DNA of 64,000 nt from Myxococcales bacterium (GCA_023248595.1 JAHFEG010000007.1:1-64000), one strand, 5' to 3'; shown: positions 19,073-29,192, numbered from the stretch's first letter. A program made the numbers and translations. Notes: generated from the sequence alone by a model not told the origin.

Positions 19073-20779
19073 TTAATTCCAGCTCCATTCATGTGAATTC
19101 CAGGTAATAGGCTGCAGTATCCCCGTCGGCTTCCAATTTTTAAGGCCTTTTTTGGTGATACTAACATCCACACGAAAATAGAGAGGTAAAGATGGCAGTT
19201 CTTCTGCCCATAAAGTTTCAAAGTCTTGACCAATTTTTGCGCGCTTGTTGTTGTCAAGTTCCAGCGACGCTGATTTGAGAAGTTGATCTGCTTTATCGTT
19301 ACAGAATCCTGTTTGATTTTGTCCAGAAAAGCCATTTTTGCTGCTGGGGATATAGTCGCATCTCCACAGAGTATCTGAAACCGCGATAGGATCTTTTACC
19401 CAGGAAAACATGGCCATATGCGAAAATTTTCTGCGACGCAAAGTTTCTCCAAAAAAGACCTTGGCTGGTTGGTTTTGAATTTCGACATCGACACCAATTT
19501 CTCGCCACTGTGACTGCAAAAGTTGCTCAATCCTCTCACGAGATTTATTTCCGGAAGTCGTCATTAAAGTTAGGAGTAGAGGTTTCCCATTTTTAGAACG
19601 GATCTCTTTATCTGCTGTTTTTATCCAACCGGCTTCGGTTAATAGTTGATTTGCTTTTTCCTTATTGTAGGCATATTTTTTGATGTTACCGTTGTAAAAA
19701 GGGGATTTTGGCGGTTCAGTTCCGTGGGCAACAGGCTGTCTACCTTTAAAGAGTAATTGCACAATTCCTTCTCGATTGGCACCATAAGCCAATGCTTGAC
19801 GAACACGTTTGTCTTTTAAAATTTCATTGCCCAAATTAAAATCAATATGCTCCCAGACTAAACCCGGCGTGTAATAAAAATTGTAATCTTTCTTATGTCG
19901 TTTTTCGAATTCCAGCGCTTGATCTAAATCTAAACCTACTGGAGAAATGGCATCAATTGTGCCCGAGACAAGGTTTGATTCCAGCGTATTGGTTTGTGGA
20001 ATAATGCGCCAAACAATTTCATCAATATGTGGTTTCAGATAACCTTTTGCGTAAGTATTTTTGGTCGCGATGATGTGACTTCCGGGAGACCATTCTTTGA
20101 TCGTATAGGATCCGGCAAGTAGAGGTGTTTGCCCAAATGGATGTTTTTTTAATTTTTCTGGAGATGCAAGATAAATAGGTTCCACGATATGCTTAGGAAC
20201 AGCCTCATGCTGGCGGTAATTGTGGTAATAAGCATAGGGTTCCTTCCAAGTGACGACTAAAGTTTTACGATCTTTTCCTTTGCTTTCCATCTTTTCTATT
20301 TTTTCAATGACAGTGCGATCAATAATTTCTTGCGAAGGGTCTTTGTAAATCTCATAGGTGAAAACAAAGTCGTCAGCTGTTAGTGGTTTACCATCGGCCC
20401 AATAAAAATCATCTTTTATCTCCCACGTGCTACGCATTTTTGCTTTGCCATTTTCGCTAAAGAGCTCCAGTTTTTTATTTTCCAGTGTGGGAATTTCTTT
20501 CGCTGCCCAAGGAATCAGTTTCCAGTTTTCATCAAAAATGGTGAGGGTGTAAGTGCCGACTCTGGATACTTCTTCCGAGGCCATCATTTCTTTATAAGGC
20601 ATGAACAAGGAGTCCGGTTCTTGGGAAATACCAATGGTTAATGAGGAATGTTGAGATGAGCTGGAAGAATTAGTTTGACCGTGGTCCTGTTTTTTGGGAT
20701 TACAATTTAGTAAACTGATGACACATGATACCGTGAACATGAGCCGGGCTGTTTTACGAATTAATTTTTTTGTTATCAT
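19073..20779 (-). CDS. oppA: Oligopeptide-binding lipoprotein OppA (SBP family 5)
   Basis: 568 residues from the ATG at 20779, preceded by AAGGTG. An upstream ATG at 20881 would place 34 residues before the signal peptide. N-terminus MITKKLIRKTARLMFTVSCV followed by ISLLNC, a lipoprotein-like signal with Cys near residue 27. The body is a type-5 periplasmic solute-binding protein: WEIKDDFYWADGKPLTADDF, LVSGTIDAISP, DKRVRQALAYGANREGIVQL and the C-terminal LWAEELPSLPLYFR are family hallmarks. It delivers peptides to OppBC. The TAA directly abuts the oppB ATG, so translation is probably coupled. Confidence 0.93.
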   Translation of the reverse strand: MITKKLIRKTARLMFTVSCVISLLNCNPKKQDHGQTNSSSSSQHSSLTIGISQEPDSLFMPYKEMMASEEVSRVGTYTLTIFDENWKLIPWAAKEIPTLENKKLELFSENGKAKMRSTWEIKDDFYWADGKPLTADDFVFTYEIYKDPSQEIIDRTVIEKIEKMESKGKDRKTLVVTWKEPYAYYHNYRQHEAVPKHIVEPIYLASPEKLKKHPFGQTPLLAGSYTIKEWSPGSHIIATKNTYAKGYLKPHIDEIVWRIIPQTNTLESNLVSGTIDAISPVGLDLDQALEFEKRHKKDYNFYYTPGLVWEHIDFNLGNEILKDKRVRQALAYGANREGIVQLLFKGRQPVAHGTEPPKSPFYNGNIKKYAYNKEKANQLLTEAGWIKTADKEIRSKNGKPLLLTLMTTSGNKSRERIEQLLQSQWREIGVDVEIQNQPAKVFFGETLRRRKFSHMAMFSWVKDPIAVSDTLWRCDYIPSSKNGFSGQNQTGFCNDKADQLLKSASLELDNNKRAKIGQDFETLWAEELPSLPLYFRVDVSITKKGLKNWKPTGILQPITWNSHEWSWN

Positions 20780-20884
20780 GGGCACCTTACTTTTTGATGG
20801 CTTCCTTGAAGCACTCTTGATATATGCACTACAACATTCCATTGGCTTTTTGAATGATCCCATCTGTAAACTCTGAGGCATTTT

Positions 20885-21382
20885 ATGCTAAACCCGTTCA
20901 AATCTTTTTTCTTTTTGCCGCTTTTTTTGGGAACTTTTTGTCTCTCAGCGTGTAAACCCAGTTTGTTGCCGCTATCCAGTGTTTCCAACACTGCTGAAAA
21001 TCGTGCCGTTATGCAATTGATGGATCAATACAAAAATGCGATTGAGCATCACTCTGTTGCAGAAGTAATGGCTTTAGTGGCCCCTGATTTTTATGAATCC
21101 AGTGGAACTGATCATGCAAAGGATGATTATGGCTATTCCCAACTGGAGCAAAAATTACAAAAGGCGTTTGCCCGTGTCAAAAACTTAACACTTCGCTATC
21201 ATGTTCAAAAAATAGAACGAAAAGACGATCAAGTATCTGTTTATTATTATTTTAACGAGCACATTTTAGCTGATTTTCCTGTGGGAGAAGAATGGATGGC
21301 AGGAAATGATGTGAATCGTTTAGTTTTGCGAATCAAGAACAAAGCGCAAGGAGGCGGCTATGAAATTCTCAGCGGATTGTGA
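20885..21382 (+). CDS. NTF2/SnoaL-like lipoprotein
   Basis: 165 residues. Signal peptide with lipobox LSAC (Cys at about 19), then AVMQLMDQYKNAIEHHSVAE and VMALVAPDFYESSG. This helix followed by strands is the look of a SnoaL/DUF4440-type NTF2-like fold (LRYHVQKIERKDDQVSVYYY). Such domains bind small ligands or act as accessory folds; no catalytic residues can be assigned. GAGG precedes the ATG. The purC start lies within its last codons (23-bp overlap), so the two are translationally linked. It is divergent from oppA. Confidence 0.75.
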   Translation: MLNPFKSFFFLPLFLGTFCLSACKPSLLPLSSVSNTAENRAVMQLMDQYKNAIEHHSVAEVMALVAPDFYESSGTDHAKDDYGYSQLEQKLQKAFARVKNLTLRYHVQKIERKDDQVSVYYYFNEHILADFPVGEEWMAGNDVNRLVLRIKNKAQGGGYEILSGL

Positions 21383-22361
21383 GCCGAAAAGTACGCCGTT
21401 TGCTTCTATTGTGCAGCAAGTTCGGCGTCATGTTGGCAAGGCGCTCTTTGGGGTTGAGGCGCCCTCCCCTAATTATCGGGGCAAAGTGAGAGATGTTTTT
21501 TTTAAAAACCATGAACTGATCATCGTCACGACGGATCGGATTAGCGCTTTTGATGTTGTTTTAGGTGCCATCCCTTTTAAGGGTTCACTTTTAACTGAGC
21601 AGGCGATCTTTTGGCTCAACAAAAGTCAAAGCATCATTGATAATCATTTAATTGAACGGTTGGATGATCAGGTGATGCGCTGTCGCAAGGCGTTGCCTTT
21701 TCGTGTCGAGATGGTTGTGCGAGGTTACCTGGCAGGTTCTCTTTTGCGTGAGCCTGTGCACACCCGAGGCTCGCGTTATGGCTTACGGTTAGATGCATCG
21801 ATTGATGCCTATGAGAAATTGCCTGAACCGATTGTGACACCGACGACAAAGGCAGATATTGGTGAACATGACTTGCCTATTAGTCTTAAAGAAATTGTAG
21901 ATAGTGGATTAATGTCGAAGCGTCATCTCGACCAAGTTGTCGATGCTTCCATCGCACTTTTTAAGCAAGGAAGTGCATTTTCCAAAGAGCAAGGTCTGCT
22001 ACTTGTCGATACCAAATATGAATTTGGTCTATGCGATGATAAAGTAATTCTGATTGATGAAATTCATACTGCAGATTCGTCACGATATTGGATTGCAGAT
22101 AGCTATGAAGATTGTCTAAGAGAGCAAAAAGCCCCTCAAATGTTAGATAAAGAACGTTTAAGAGATACTTTACTCAAAAAAGGTTATGATGGAACTCAAG
22201 TTGCGACGATGCCTAAACTCGATGACGAGATGTCTCTTGATTTAGCTGCTCATTATTGGCAGTTGACAGAAACCTTGCTGGGTAGAACATTTAAGCCTTC
22301 TCTTGAAGATGCCTCTGTTCGGGTTTCAAACTGCTTATTTGCCGCATTGCCTCAAAGGTAG
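21360..22361 (+). CDS. purC: SAICAR synthetase (phosphoribosylaminoimidazole-succinocarboxamide synthase)
   Basis: 333 residues, the longer SAICAR synthetase class. It ligates CAIR and aspartate in purine synthesis. Motifs: YRGKVRDVFF (ATP-binding start), VTTDRISAFDVVLG, MVVRGYLAGS, DTKYEFGLCDDKVILIDEIH and TADSSRYW, all characteristic. An N-terminal extension of about 35 residues precedes YRGKVRD. The ATG overlaps the preceding lipoprotein gene and is preceded by AAGGAGG. The last 71 bp overlap the 3' end of trmL on the other strand. No other pur genes are nearby. Confidence 0.95.
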   Translation: MKFSADCEPKSTPFASIVQQVRRHVGKALFGVEAPSPNYRGKVRDVFFKNHELIIVTTDRISAFDVVLGAIPFKGSLLTEQAIFWLNKSQSIIDNHLIERLDDQVMRCRKALPFRVEMVVRGYLAGSLLREPVHTRGSRYGLRLDASIDAYEKLPEPIVTPTTKADIGEHDLPISLKEIVDSGLMSKRHLDQVVDASIALFKQGSAFSKEQGLLLVDTKYEFGLCDDKVILIDEIHTADSSRYWIADSYEDCLREQKAPQMLDKERLRDTLLKKGYDGTQVATMPKLDDEMSLDLAAHYWQLTETLLGRTFKPSLEDASVRVSNCLFAALPQR

Positions 22362-22806
22362 CCACAGCTGCACATTGCGCTAAGTTTAAGGATCGAACAG
22401 GACCCGTTTGTGGGAGGGTAAGAATTCGATCGGCAAATTGCGTTAAAAGTGTTTCATCGACGCTGCTGGTTTCTGGACCTAAAATAATGACATCGCTTTG
22501 ATGAATCGAAACATCCCAAGGAGCTTTGGAACTTCCCACTTCGATAATCCAAGGTTTTTTTTGTAAAAGGCTTAAACACCTGTGAATGTTATGATGAAAG
22601 TGAACGCGAGCGCCATAAAAATAATCGAGCCCTGCCCTCCATTTGGTTTTATCGCTGCTATCAAAAACCAAAGGGCCACAGACATGGAGTGCACATTGCG
22701 TCGCTGTTGACAGCCTAACGATAGACGCAATATTGGCAGCAATGCGAGGTCGATCAAGCACAATATGAAGTAATGGTTTTGTTAATACGTTTAACTTCTC
22801 ATTCAT
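22291..22806 (-). CDS. trmL: tRNA 2'-O-methyltransferase, TrmL (SpoU) family
   Basis: 171 residues from the ATG at 22806; an ATG at 22827 is also possible and neither has a clear ribosome site. SPOUT methyltransferase with LLHIVLDRPRIAANIASIVR (motif 1), VIILGPETSSVD (motif 2) and ILTLPQTGPVRSLNLAQCAA (motif 3, the knotted SAM site). TrmL methylates the wobble base of tRNA-Leu; the match in length and motif spacing is good, but other small SpoU enzymes remain possible. Motif 3 has GPVRSLNLA where TrmL usually reads G-x-RSLNLS. Its 3' end overlaps purC. Confidence 0.85.
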   Translation of the reverse strand: MNEKLNVLTKPLLHIVLDRPRIAANIASIVRLSTATQCALHVCGPLVFDSSDKTKWRAGLDYFYGARVHFHHNIHRCLSLLQKKPWIIEVGSSKAPWDVSIHQSDVIILGPETSSVDETLLTQFADRILTLPQTGPVRSLNLAQCAAVATFEAMRQISSLKPEQRHLQEKA

Positions 22807-23521
22807 TTTTATAGAGCTTATATTCATAATATTTAGGAGATGTATCCAGACGAATATGTAACCAAGGGACGCCTAAGCCATGGGTTGATAACCAAATGGT
22901 TCGACCTTTTGTGAGTTCTGTTTCAAGTTCTTGACCAGTTTTTTCCCAAAACGCTTCAACTTGTTCATGCGCTGCATCTAACAAGAAATTTTTGAGATGA
23001 TAATAGATAGATTGATTTTTTTCTATGGGAGTAGGAACGATAAGCCGCGCATCTTTGCTAAGGTTATAAAAAGAGGTTACTTTTTCATCTTTCGATAAAT
23101 TTTTAAAATGTTCTTTAAAATTTCCACTATCTGCTTTGCCCTTAAATTGAGAACTGGCATCAATAACGACAAATTCGAATTCTAGATTTTCATTTTGCTC
23201 AGAAAAAGGTGCACATTCCCAAAAAAAAGCAGAAAAAGGTATGCTGCGAAGAACTTCAGTTAATTGATTTCGAAATTGACTTTCATGGGATAAAGCTTGG
23301 ACAGCCTCTTTGCGTGTAACGGCTCGTTTATCATGATGTAAAAGCTTAATCTTCCATACGGTGGCGCTAAGTTTCTCAACTTGAGCGTCCAACTTTTCTA
23401 TTGTTTTTTCTTCTGGGAATGCTTTTTTTTCCTGATTCCCACATCTGTCAAAACCAGAGACAGCAATTGTTCCGGTTAGGACAGCCATTAGCATCAAAAT
23501 TTGAAATGATCTTTTTTTCAT
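22799..23521 (-). CDS. Exported protein resembling DUF6940
   Basis: 240 residues. Signal peptide MKKRSFQILMLMAVLTGTIA. The rest looks like a single conserved domain: F..QLTEVLRSIPFSAFFWEC, a basic/aromatic centre, HGLGVPWLHIRLDTSPKYY near the C-terminus. That ending matches my memory of the DUF6940 family, which is also found in eukaryotes; this is recollection, not a search. No catalytic residues known. It sits between a TPR protein gene and trmL, overlapping the latter's start by 8 bp. Confidence 0.65.
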   Translation of the reverse strand: MKKRSFQILMLMAVLTGTIAVSGFDRCGNQEKKAFPEEKTIEKLDAQVEKLSATVWKIKLLHHDKRAVTRKEAVQALSHESQFRNQLTEVLRSIPFSAFFWECAPFSEQNENLEFEFVVIDASSQFKGKADSGNFKEHFKNLSKDEKVTSFYNLSKDARLIVPTPIEKNQSIYYHLKNFLLDAAHEQVEAFWEKTGQELETELTKGRTIWLSTHGLGVPWLHIRLDTSPKYYEYKLYKNE

Positions 23522-23536
23522 TTTTCTTCCTATATC

Positions 23537-24367
23537 TTACTTTACCAGAGACGCTTTTTGGTAAAATTCAGGATTTGTAATTCCAGCTTGAAATTTTGAA
23601 AGTTGTTTTTTGAAATAATCTTCATGAGGGCTTAATTTGATTGCTTGGTTAATTAAGGAAAGTGCTTCGTTTTTTTGCCCTAATTGAAATTTAATTTCCG
23701 CAAGTGTGTCGATAAAATTAGGGTTATTGGGTTCAAATGAAATCGCTTCTTGTGCATAAGAAAGCGCATTTTTTAAGTTATGAATTCGTTTGTCTTTTGA
23801 CCTGGCTAAAATATAGGCGATGTTGTTGTAGGCATTGGCATTTTTCACATCGATACGAATAATCTCTTTGAATATAGACAAGGCCTCTGTATCTCGCTGT
23901 GCTTGAAGTTCCATGGCCCCAATGGTCATCCATAGATTAATAGAATCAGGGTTGTCGATGACACCATCCATTAGTGTTTCCATTGCTTTTATAGGGTCGC
24001 CAATGAGACTGTAGGATCTGGCAATTGACAAATAAGCATCTGTATCATGTTTATTCAAAGCAACACGTTTAAATCCGCTTGATATTTGACTGTAAAGATG
24101 CAGTGAAAATGTTTGTTTAAAAGTAATAATAAGCGATTCACTGTTCGGATGCTTCGATAAAGCATTCAGTAGAATATTAATAGAAGTTTCATATTTTTGT
24201 TGTTTATTTAAGTCTTCAACATTTTGCAAAGTAGATGAAATTGTAGAAGCTTCCGCACTTTTTAAAGGCAATGAATCATTTTGTAAAGCAATCATGGCTA
24301 TCAATGCTAAGACAATCAAAACTCTAAAAATTAATGCATTAAAATGATTTAATTTTAATTTGTACAC
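23537..24367 (-). CDS. TPR-repeat protein with N-terminal membrane anchor
   Basis: 276 residues from a GTG at 24367, chosen because GGGAG lies 5-6 bp upstream; a longer TTG-started form at 24400 is less likely. Hydrophobic segment at about 10-32 (ALIFRVLIVLALIAMIALQN) acts as anchor or signal peptide. About six TPR-like 34-residue repeats follow, the best being INLWMTIGAMELQAQRDTEA, then NAYNNIAYILARSKD and PNFIDTLAEIKFQLGQKNEA. A protein-interaction scaffold in the periplasm is inferred. Follows ndk by 86 bp. Confidence 0.8.
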   Translation of the reverse strand: MYKLKLNHFNALIFRVLIVLALIAMIALQNDSLPLKSAEASTISSTLQNVEDLNKQQKYETSINILLNALSKHPNSESLIITFKQTFSLHLYSQISSGFKRVALNKHDTDAYLSIARSYSLIGDPIKAMETLMDGVIDNPDSINLWMTIGAMELQAQRDTEALSIFKEIIRIDVKNANAYNNIAYILARSKDKRIHNLKNALSYAQEAISFEPNNPNFIDTLAEIKFQLGQKNEALSLINQAIKLSPHEDYFKKQLSKFQAGITNPEFYQKASLVK

Positions 24368-24453
24368 CACTTCTCCCTGGCATTGTTTAAAGTATAACAA
24401 TGACCAGGAAAAATGTCTGTATTTCTATCGTTTTTGATTTTAACCGCTTGTTT

Positions 24454-24882
24454 TTATTGCTTGTTAGCTAGGTCACTTTCAGCAAAAAACCAGGCAATTT
24501 CATTCTTAGCCGTATCTGGGGCATCGGAACCATGGACGGTGTTTTCACCAATGGAAACTCCAAAAAGCTTACGAATGGTGTTTTCTTTTGCTTCAGTTGG
24601 ATTGGTTGCGCCCATGATTTCGCGATTTTTGAGAATGGCATTTTCACCTTCCAGCACCATCAAGAGTACCGGACCTGAGCACATCGAATTAACAAGTTCT
24701 GCGTAAAATGGACGTGAACGATGAACTGCATAAAAGCCTTCTGCTTCGTGGCGGCTGAGTTGCTTCATTTTTGCGCCAATCACAAAAAGACCTTCTGATT
24801 CAAATCGGGCAATAATTTTTCCGATAAGATTACGGGATACACCGTCTGGTTTAATGATAGAAAAGGTTCTTTCTTTTGACAT
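24454..24882 (-). CDS. ndk: Nucleoside diphosphate kinase
   Basis: 142 residues, normal length. Equalises NTP/NDP pools by a phospho-histidine mechanism. Active-site His117 lies in [25 protein letters not shown] at the N-terminus and [15 protein letters not shown] are signature stretches. The ATG follows AAAGGAG. It lies 12 bp after gltX in the sucCD-rlu-gltX-ndk run. Confidence 0.97.
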   Translation of the reverse strand: MSKERTFSIIKPDGVSRNLIGKIIARFESEGLFVIGAKMKQLSRHEAEGFYAVHRSRPFYAELVNSMCSGPVLLMVLEGENAILKNREIMGATNPTEAKENTIRKLFGVSIGENTVHGSDAPDTAKNEIAWFFAESDLANKQ

Positions 24883-24894
24883 ATGATTCTCCTT

Positions 24895-26328
24895 TTATGC
24901 GGGTAATTGGGTTTTAATAATTTGTAAGGCAGCTCTCATGCGGGTTCGGCATCTTTCTTTCCCTAAAACAGCCATTGTTTCAAATAATGGAGGTGATGCT
25001 TTTTTTCCTGTAACGATTAAACGAACAGGCATAAATAAATCGCGGCTTTTGATGTCTTTTTCTTGGCAAAAAGCGCGCAAGCTTGCATCGATGCCTTCAA
25101 CGTCAAAAGGTCTCAAAGCTTCTAATTTTTCAACGAGCGTTTCGTAAATTTCAACGAGTTTTTTCTTGTCTTCAATGCCTTTAATTTGGTAATTTTCAGC
25201 CGAAATAGTAACGTCACCTTTAAAGAAAAAGTCTGCATAGGATATAAAATCCTCTGATTTTTCAACGCGCTCTTTGACCAAGTTAACGATTTGACTTAAA
25301 TAACTGGTCGAAAAAAGTTGTTCTTGTAGGTAGCTGGTGAATTGAGAATTGTTCCGTAATTCGCGCAAGTAGCGCCCGTTGAGCCATAGCAATTTTTGCA
25401 GATCGAAAACAGGCCCGCCGAGAGAGATGCGTTCAAGTTTAAAATTTTGCACGAAGTCAGGGAGTGAAAAAATTTCCCGCCCATCTTCAAAAGAAAAAGC
25501 CATGAGTCCTAAAAAGTTTAAGAGTACCTCTGGCAAGTAGCCAGCTTCTTTAAAATACTCCAGTGATACTGGATTTTTTCGCTTAGAAACTTTGCTTTTG
25601 TCCGCATTTCGGAGCAGAGGTAAATGTGCAAATTGAGGAGGCTGCCATCCAAAAAAACGGTAAAGCAAAATGTGCTTTGGTGTTGAACTAATCCATTCTT
25701 CTCCACGAATGACGTGGGTGATTTTCATGAGGTGATCATCGACAACGTTGGCTAAGTGATAAGTAGGGAATCCGTCGCTTTTGTATAGAACTTGATCGTC
25801 AACTTCGCTGCATTCAATGACAATATTGCCACGCAACAAATCATGAAAACTAATTTTTCCTTCGCTGGGTGTTTTTAAACGCACGACACCAGCAATTTGT
25901 GCCAGTTCTCGGCAATGTCCGTCGTAACCTGTCGGTTGTTTTAAAGCGAGCTGTCTTTTGCGGACCTCTGCTAAACGTTCGGAAGAACAGGTGCACCAAT
26001 AAGCATGGCCACTCTCAACCAATTGATCAATGTATTTTTTGTAAATATCGAGCCGTTCACTTTGACGATAGGGACCATATGGGCCACCAACATCAGGACC
26101 TTCGTCCCATTGTACGCCAAGCCATTTAAGCGAAGACAAAATCGCGCGTTCGCTGTCTAGGCTTGAGCGTTTTTGGTCTGTGTCCTCGATGCGCAAAATA
26201 AATTTGCCGTTTTGCTGTTTGGAGAACGCATAATTAAATAAGGAAACGTATGCCGTGCCGACATGCGGATCACCTGTAGGAGAAGGTCCAATGCGAACAC
26301 GAATTTCATCAGCGGCTGAGTTAACCAT
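24895..26328 (-). CDS. gltX: Glutamyl-tRNA synthetase
   Basis: 477 residues, class I synthetase. HIGH motif HVGT (22-25) in IGPSPTGDPHVGT, KMSKS-type loop KVSKRKNP (about 245-252), a Zn-type insertion with CTCSSERLAEVRKRQ, and an all-helical anticodon-binding domain at the C-terminus. No glnS is in the window, so it cannot be said whether it is discriminating. It follows the pseudouridine synthase gene by 48 bp. Confidence 0.96.
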   Translation of the reverse strand: MVNSAADEIRVRIGPSPTGDPHVGTAYVSLFNYAFSKQQNGKFILRIEDTDQKRSSLDSERAILSSLKWLGVQWDEGPDVGGPYGPYRQSERLDIYKKYIDQLVESGHAYWCTCSSERLAEVRKRQLALKQPTGYDGHCRELAQIAGVVRLKTPSEGKISFHDLLRGNIVIECSEVDDQVLYKSDGFPTYHLANVVDDHLMKITHVIRGEEWISSTPKHILLYRFFGWQPPQFAHLPLLRNADKSKVSKRKNPVSLEYFKEAGYLPEVLLNFLGLMAFSFEDGREIFSLPDFVQNFKLERISLGGPVFDLQKLLWLNGRYLRELRNNSQFTSYLQEQLFSTSYLSQIVNLVKERVEKSEDFISYADFFFKGDVTISAENYQIKGIEDKKKLVEIYETLVEKLEALRPFDVEGIDASLRAFCQEKDIKSRDLFMPVRLIVTGKKASPPLFETMAVLGKERCRTRMRAALQIIKTQLPA

Positions 26329-26376
26329 AAATATCCATCATCAATTTTTAAAGAAAGCCAGTTAACAGTATCTGTC

Positions 26377-27063
26377 CTAAAAACCAATACCGTATTTGGC
26401 AGCTTCACTTTTAAACAGTTCGGGTACGGGAGCGATGAGCTTTAAAGCATCAGGCAGAACCAGCGTATCGGCGTGTAAAGCATGCCCTGGTAAGCAAATT
26501 GACTTTGGCCCTCCATAAAGTTCATCACCAATCAAAGGGTGTCCGGCATCAGCCAGATGAACGCGGATTTGATGGCGTCTGCCACCTTGAATTTCCACGC
26601 GGATCAACGTGGCGTCTTGCCCCCAGGAAATAGGTTCTATCAAAGTCGTTGCAGTTTGAGGCTCCCCTCTAAAAAAACGCATTTCTTTTTTGACCACAAT
26701 CATTTTTTTCTTATTTTTTTGGTGATGTGCAATCGGATGGTTGATTTGTAATTGATTTAGGATTTTTCCCTGCACCAGAGCAAGGTAAGTTTTTTCAATT
26801 TTCTGAGACTTAATGAGATTGCGCAGCAAAGCATAGGCATCTGGGTGACGTGCAAACAATAACAACCCTGAAGTGTTATTATCTAATCTGTGAACCAAGC
26901 CGCCCTCTCGTTTTTGAGATGACGCATGGGCAACTTCGGGGTATTTGGCGATCACAACATCGAGCGCGGTATTTGCCTCATGCTCTTTTAAGGGATGAGA
27001 AGGCATGCCTGCTGGTTTATCAAAGACAATGATATCTTCGCTTACAAAAACAAAATCACCCAT
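26377..27063 (-). CDS. RluA-family RNA pseudouridine synthase
   Basis: 228 residues from the ATG at 27063, which overlaps the sucD stop in ATGGGTGA (8 bp). Catalytic motif [15 protein letters not shown] (from about 58) carries the essential Asp. IALVQG-like and [20 protein letters not shown] stretches also match. There is no N-terminal S4 domain, so it resembles RluA/TruC more than RluC/RluD. The RNA target (23S rRNA or tRNA) cannot be told from sequence. Confidence 0.9.
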   Translation of the reverse strand: MGDFVFVSEDIIVFDKPAGMPSHPLKEHEANTALDVVIAKYPEVAHASSQKREGGLVHRLDNNTSGLLLFARHPDAYALLRNLIKSQKIEKTYLALVQGKILNQLQINHPIAHHQKNKKKMIVVKKEMRFFRGEPQTATTLIEPISWGQDATLIRVEIQGGRRHQIRVHLADAGHPLIGDELYGGPKSICLPGHALHADTLVLPDALKLIAPVPELFKSEAAKYGIGF

Positions 27064-27928
27064 AGACACTTTTTAAAGTGATGCCGATTTCTGCAGGTGT
27101 TGGTGCCACTTTAATGCCGGCTTCTTGAAAGGCAGCTATTTTGTCCTTGGCTGTGCCTTTTCCTCCGGAAATGACTGCGCCAGCATGTCCCATGCGCCGG
27201 CCTTCAGGTGCTGTGGCTCCAGCGATAAATCCTATGACAGGTTTTTTCATGTGCTCTTTCACAAAGAGCGCCGCTTCTTCTTCAGCATTGCCACCGATTT
27301 CTCCAATCATCACCACCGCATGGGTATCAGGATCTTCATGGAAAGCTTGTAAAACCTCGACGAAACTTGTTCCGTTGACAGGATCGCCACCGATGCCCAC
27401 GCATGTGGACTGCCCAAGGCCCAAATTGGTTAGTTGAAAGACCGCTTCATAGGTCAAAGTTCCAGAGCGAGAGACGACACCGACGTGGCCTTCTTTATGG
27501 ATGAACCCAGGCATAATCCCAATTTTGCAAGCACCGGGGGTAATGACGCCTGGACAATTAGGTCCGATGAGTCGGCTGTGGGAACCTTGCATGGCGCGTT
27601 TTACTTTGACCATGTCTAAAACAGGGATACCCTCAGTAATGCAAATGACGAGTTCAATTTTGGCATTGACTGCTTCCAAAATTGCATCAGCAGCAAAAGG
27701 AGCTGGCACATAAATGACAGTCGCATTGGCTTTGGTGGTGTGAACCGCCTCTTCGACTGAATTAAAAATAGGGACCCTATTTGAAAAAAGTTGGCCGCCT
27801 TTTCCTGGAGTAATACCGCCGACAATTTTGGTGCCATATTCAAGCATTTGCTCCGCATGAAAGGCTCCTGCCGATCCAGTAATGCCTTGTACGAGAACTT
27901 TTGTGGAACGATTAACGTAAATACTCAT
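27056..27928 (-). CDS. sucD: Succinyl-CoA synthetase, alpha subunit
   Basis: 290 residues. CoA-binding N-terminal domain ([19 protein letters not shown]) and ligase domain with the phosphorylated His248 in [14 protein letters not shown]. Couples succinyl-CoA hydrolysis to NTP formation in the TCA cycle. GAGG precedes the ATG. It follows sucC by 20 bp, the standard sucC-sucD order. Confidence 0.97.
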   Translation of the reverse strand: MSIYVNRSTKVLVQGITGSAGAFHAEQMLEYGTKIVGGITPGKGGQLFSNRVPIFNSVEEAVHTTKANATVIYVPAPFAADAILEAVNAKIELVICITEGIPVLDMVKVKRAMQGSHSRLIGPNCPGVITPGACKIGIMPGFIHKEGHVGVVSRSGTLTYEAVFQLTNLGLGQSTCVGIGGDPVNGTSFVEVLQAFHEDPDTHAVVMIGEIGGNAEEEAALFVKEHMKKPVIGFIAGATAPEGRRMGHAGAVISGGKGTAKDKIAAFQEAGIKVAPTPAEIGITLKSVYG

Positions 27929-27948
27929 AAAATCCTCAAAAATAAATC

Positions 27949-29109
27949 TTAAGCTGCGGCGGCGGCTACTACTTTTTTGGCGCCATCGAGTAGGTCATCA
28001 GCGGAGATAATGGATAGGCCTGACTGCTGTAAAATTTCTTTGCCTTTATTCACATTGGTTCCCTCAAGACGTACGACTAAAGGAACATGCAGACCGAGTT
28101 CTTTTACGGCAGCGACAACGCCTGCAGCAATTACATCACATTTGGCAATGCCACCAAAGACGTTAATTAATACCGCTTTCACCGAGGTGTCTTGCAAAAT
28201 AATTTTCAGTGCTTCGGTTACTTTTTCTTGGGTGGCCCCTCCCCCAACGTCTAAAAAGTTAGCAGGTTCGCCACCGACGTGCTTAATGATGTCCATGGTT
28301 GCCATGGCAAGTCCTGCGCCATTCACCATGCATCCAATGTTACCATTTAATGCGATATAACTAAGTCCATGATGCTGCGCCATTGCTTCTCGTGGATCGT
28401 CTTGCGTCGGATCTTGAAAAGCCACAATTTTTGTTTGGCGAAACATGGCATTATCGTCGAAGGCAATCTTAGCATCCAAGGCAACGATATCGTTGCTGGC
28501 AGTGACGACCAGAGGATTTATTTCAACTAACGATGCATCAGTATTAATGAAAGCTGTGTAAAGTGGCATTAAAAATCGTACGATTTTTTTGCTGATATCA
28601 TCAGGCAATTTTAACCCGTAAGCGAGTTGACGTGCTTGATATGGCATTAAGCCTACGACGGGATCTATCCACACTTTTAAGATTTTTTCCGGCTGTTTCG
28701 CTGCTACTTCTTCAATGTCAACTCCTCCTTCTGTGGAGGCCATGATGCAAACACTGTTTTTGTCGCGATCGATTAAGACGCCGACGTACAATTCTTTGGC
28801 AATTTGGCAACCCTGCTCGACGAGTACTGAATTGACAGGTTGACCTTCTGGTCCAGTTTGCGGGGTGATGAGCTGCATGCCTAAAATTGATTTTCCGTGT
28901 AGCAAAGCTTCATCTTTATTTTTTGCTAATTTAACACCGCCACCTTTGCCTCGACCGCCGGCGTGAATTTGTGCTTTAATCACGCATGGGTAAGCTAATT
29001 CATCTGCGGCTGTTGAAACTTGATCGAGCGTAAAACATACGCGACTATCGAGAGTTTTAATGCCGTATTGCCGAAGAATTTCTTTCGCTTGATACTCGTG
29101 GATTTTCAT
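27949..29109 (-). CDS. sucC: Succinyl-CoA synthetase, beta subunit
   Basis: 386 residues from the ATG at 29109, giving the canonical N-terminus [17 protein letters not shown]; upstream in-frame codons lack family support. ATP-grasp domain with [17 protein letters not shown], and C-terminal [17 protein letters not shown] and [13 protein letters not shown]. All are typical of the beta subunit. The nucleotide preference (ATP or GTP) cannot be read. First gene of a run down to trmL. Confidence 0.97.
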   Translation of the reverse strand: MKIHEYQAKEILRQYGIKTLDSRVCFTLDQVSTAADELAYPCVIKAQIHAGGRGKGGGVKLAKNKDEALLHGKSILGMQLITPQTGPEGQPVNSVLVEQGCQIAKELYVGVLIDRDKNSVCIMASTEGGVDIEEVAAKQPEKILKVWIDPVVGLMPYQARQLAYGLKLPDDISKKIVRFLMPLYTAFINTDASLVEINPLVVTASNDIVALDAKIAFDDNAMFRQTKIVAFQDPTQDDPREAMAQHHGLSYIALNGNIGCMVNGAGLAMATMDIIKHVGGEPANFLDVGGGATQEKVTEALKIILQDTSVKAVLINVFGGIAKCDVIAAGVVAAVKELGLHVPLVVRLEGTNVNKGKEILQQSGLSIISADDLLDGAKKVVAAAAA

Positions 29110-29192
29110 GAGTTCTGGTACCTGCTTTAAAAATAGGGAGCAAAGAATCTCCCATAGCAGGCTTATTGACAGATTCAATAGATCTAATTGCT

